From positions 1 to 50,571 of the forward strand of contig CALIFY010000028.1 of assembly GCA_938021675.1 (NCBI GenBank): a stretch of 50,571 nucleotides of DNA, read 5' to 3'. Source of the stretch: an uncultured Acidimicrobiales bacterium (GTDB taxonomy: Bacteria; Actinomycetota; Acidimicrobiia; Acidimicrobiales; SZUA-35). This document shows positions 49,987 to 50,571 of the stretch, in pieces. A model generated the notes under the pieces. The model was not told where the DNA came from, made no database searches, and saw only the letters and a program-made list of their open reading frames with translations. The first letter of the stretch is position 1. Every line of letters begins with the position of its first letter. A program made the translations under genes and the position numbers.

Positions 49987-50276
49987 GCTGGCATCACTCG
50001 AACACCAGCAGCCTCAACCGCCGTTTGGGTGATCCTGAGCCGGGTCATGGCTGTGGTGAGGATCCGGTCAGCTACCTGGGTGCGAACCCACCGGAATGCT
50101 TCGGTGTCGTCGATTGACCACGGGTCGATCTGGTAGCCGTTTGTGTCTGCCCACAGGTAGAGGCGTCCATAGAGCGGCAGGTCGGTGTGGTTGGTGGTGG
50201 CCCATTCGGTGAGGTCGTCGAGCTCTATGCCGGTGAGGTTCCAAAGCGGGTTTGTTCGTTGGGGTGTGTTGGTCAT
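49983..50276 (-). CDS. small element protein upstream of rep
   Basis: 97 residues, rich in Trp, Thr and Asp (GIELDDLTEWATTNHTDLPL, LYLWADTNGYQIDPWSIDDT). Linked by ATGA overlaps on both sides. No family recognised; may be a regulator of copy or transfer. Confidence 0.68.
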   Translation of the reverse strand: MTNTPQRTNPLWNLTGIELDDLTEWATTNHTDLPLYGRLYLWADTNGYQIDPWSIDDTEAFRWVRTQVADRILTTAMTRLRITQTAVEAAGVRVMPA

Positions 50277-50452
50277 AGGGGGAGTTCGTCTTCGTCTCGG
50301 TGGTCGGGGTTGCTGGTCACGTGGAACTCGACGAGTTGTTCCCATTCCTGGTAGATCGTTTGAGCGATGTCGTCCTCGGTCGCGTCGGGGAACTCGGCCA
50401 AGTAGTCGGCTCGGATCCCTGCCTCCCATTCCTTGGTCCGCCGGTTCGTCAT
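50273..50452 (-). CDS. 59-residue element protein
   Basis: A small acidic frame starting TNRRTKEWEAGIRADYLAEF and ending DEDELPL. It is joined by ATGA overlaps both to the gene before and the gene after it, strong evidence that it is real. Function unknown. Confidence 0.7.
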   Translation of the reverse strand: MTNRRTKEWEAGIRADYLAEFPDATEDDIAQTIYQEWEQLVEFHVTSNPDHRDEDELPL

Positions 50453-50571
50453 CGGCCCGCACCGGTGGCGAGGAAGTTGTCAGGGTTGAACGGTTCGGTC
50501 TCGACCTGGACGTGGTCGGTGTACACGACGTTGATGAAGTCGTTGACCCGTTCAGGGTCAACGAGCTGCCC
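50449..50571 (-). CDS. C-terminal fragment of an element gene
   Basis: 40 residues run in from the right edge (DPERVNDFINVVYTDHVQVE, then NFLATGAGR and stop), ending in an ATGA overlap. The start and the rest of the element, including any transfer gene, are outside the window. Confidence 0.6.
   Translation of the reverse strand, partial: GQLVDPERVNDFINVVYTDHVQVETEPFNPDNFLATGAGR

Overview
The window reads as a high-GC chromosomal segment of an actinobacterium, most likely an uncultured member of the class Acidimicrobiia. This rests on a WhiB iron-sulfur regulator, a GlnR-like nitrogen regulator, an F420-type nitroreductase-like protein, a class-E-like LAxTG wall-anchored protein, a full SelA/SelB/tRNA-Sec set, and many genes whose start codon lies 6-8 bases behind a TAnnnT box (leaderless transcription). 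The taxonomic placement is inference; no rRNA gene is present.

Layout. 1-2.7 kb is a poorly conserved, patchy stretch: the tail of a gene, decayed fragments resembling a neighbouring gene, a lower-GC secreted Cys-rich protein and a DUF4214/M23-like secreted protein, ending at tRNA-Pro(CGG). 2.9-7.8 kb holds a receiver-domain protein, a STAS protein, a fused double ArsA-like ATPase, an NfeD-like membrane protein and a WhiB regulator. 7.8-12.5 kb carries selB and selA, an FxsA-like protein, an MBL-fold protein that has lost its metal motif, and an IscA-type protein. 12.6-19.7 kb has a deazaflavin-type nitroreductase-like protein, a large SdrD-B surface protein with an LAFTG signal, an HxlR regulator coupled to a hydrolase, Mrp and an MFS transporter. 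19.8-22.5 kb is a sigma/anti-sigma/channel operon facing a second channel-like gene, followed by a strongly folded intergenic block. 22.7-26.1 kb has a Tat-type thioredoxin-like lipoprotein, a compact 2Fe-2S/xanthine-dehydrogenase-like protein, RidA and a 53-residue membrane protein.

26.2-32.3 kb is a nitrogen block: serS, then glutamate dehydrogenase, a GlnR-like regulator, type I glutamine synthetase and, divergently, a eukaryotic-type (type II) glutamine synthetase. The ammonia-assimilating enzymes and their likely regulator are contiguous. 32.4-43.7 kb is mostly housekeeping: a DNA methyltransferase, a YdhR-like monooxygenase, a repeat-containing secreted protein, nadE, a coiled-coil M15 peptidase, a HAD phosphatase, an esterase, a truncated gene, a sigma-70 factor and a GGCT-fold protein.

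43.8-50.6 kb is an integration hot spot at selC (tRNA-Sec, UCA). A near-duplicate of the 5' part of selC lies at 46032-46055, 22 bases from the end of a tyrosine integrase gene. Right of it is an actinobacterial integrative-element module on the minus strand: int, xis, small genes and a RepSA-like rolling-circle initiator, most joined by ATGA overlaps, running off the window edge. Between selC and the repeat sits one lower-GC secreted repeat protein, which looks like cargo of an older insertion.
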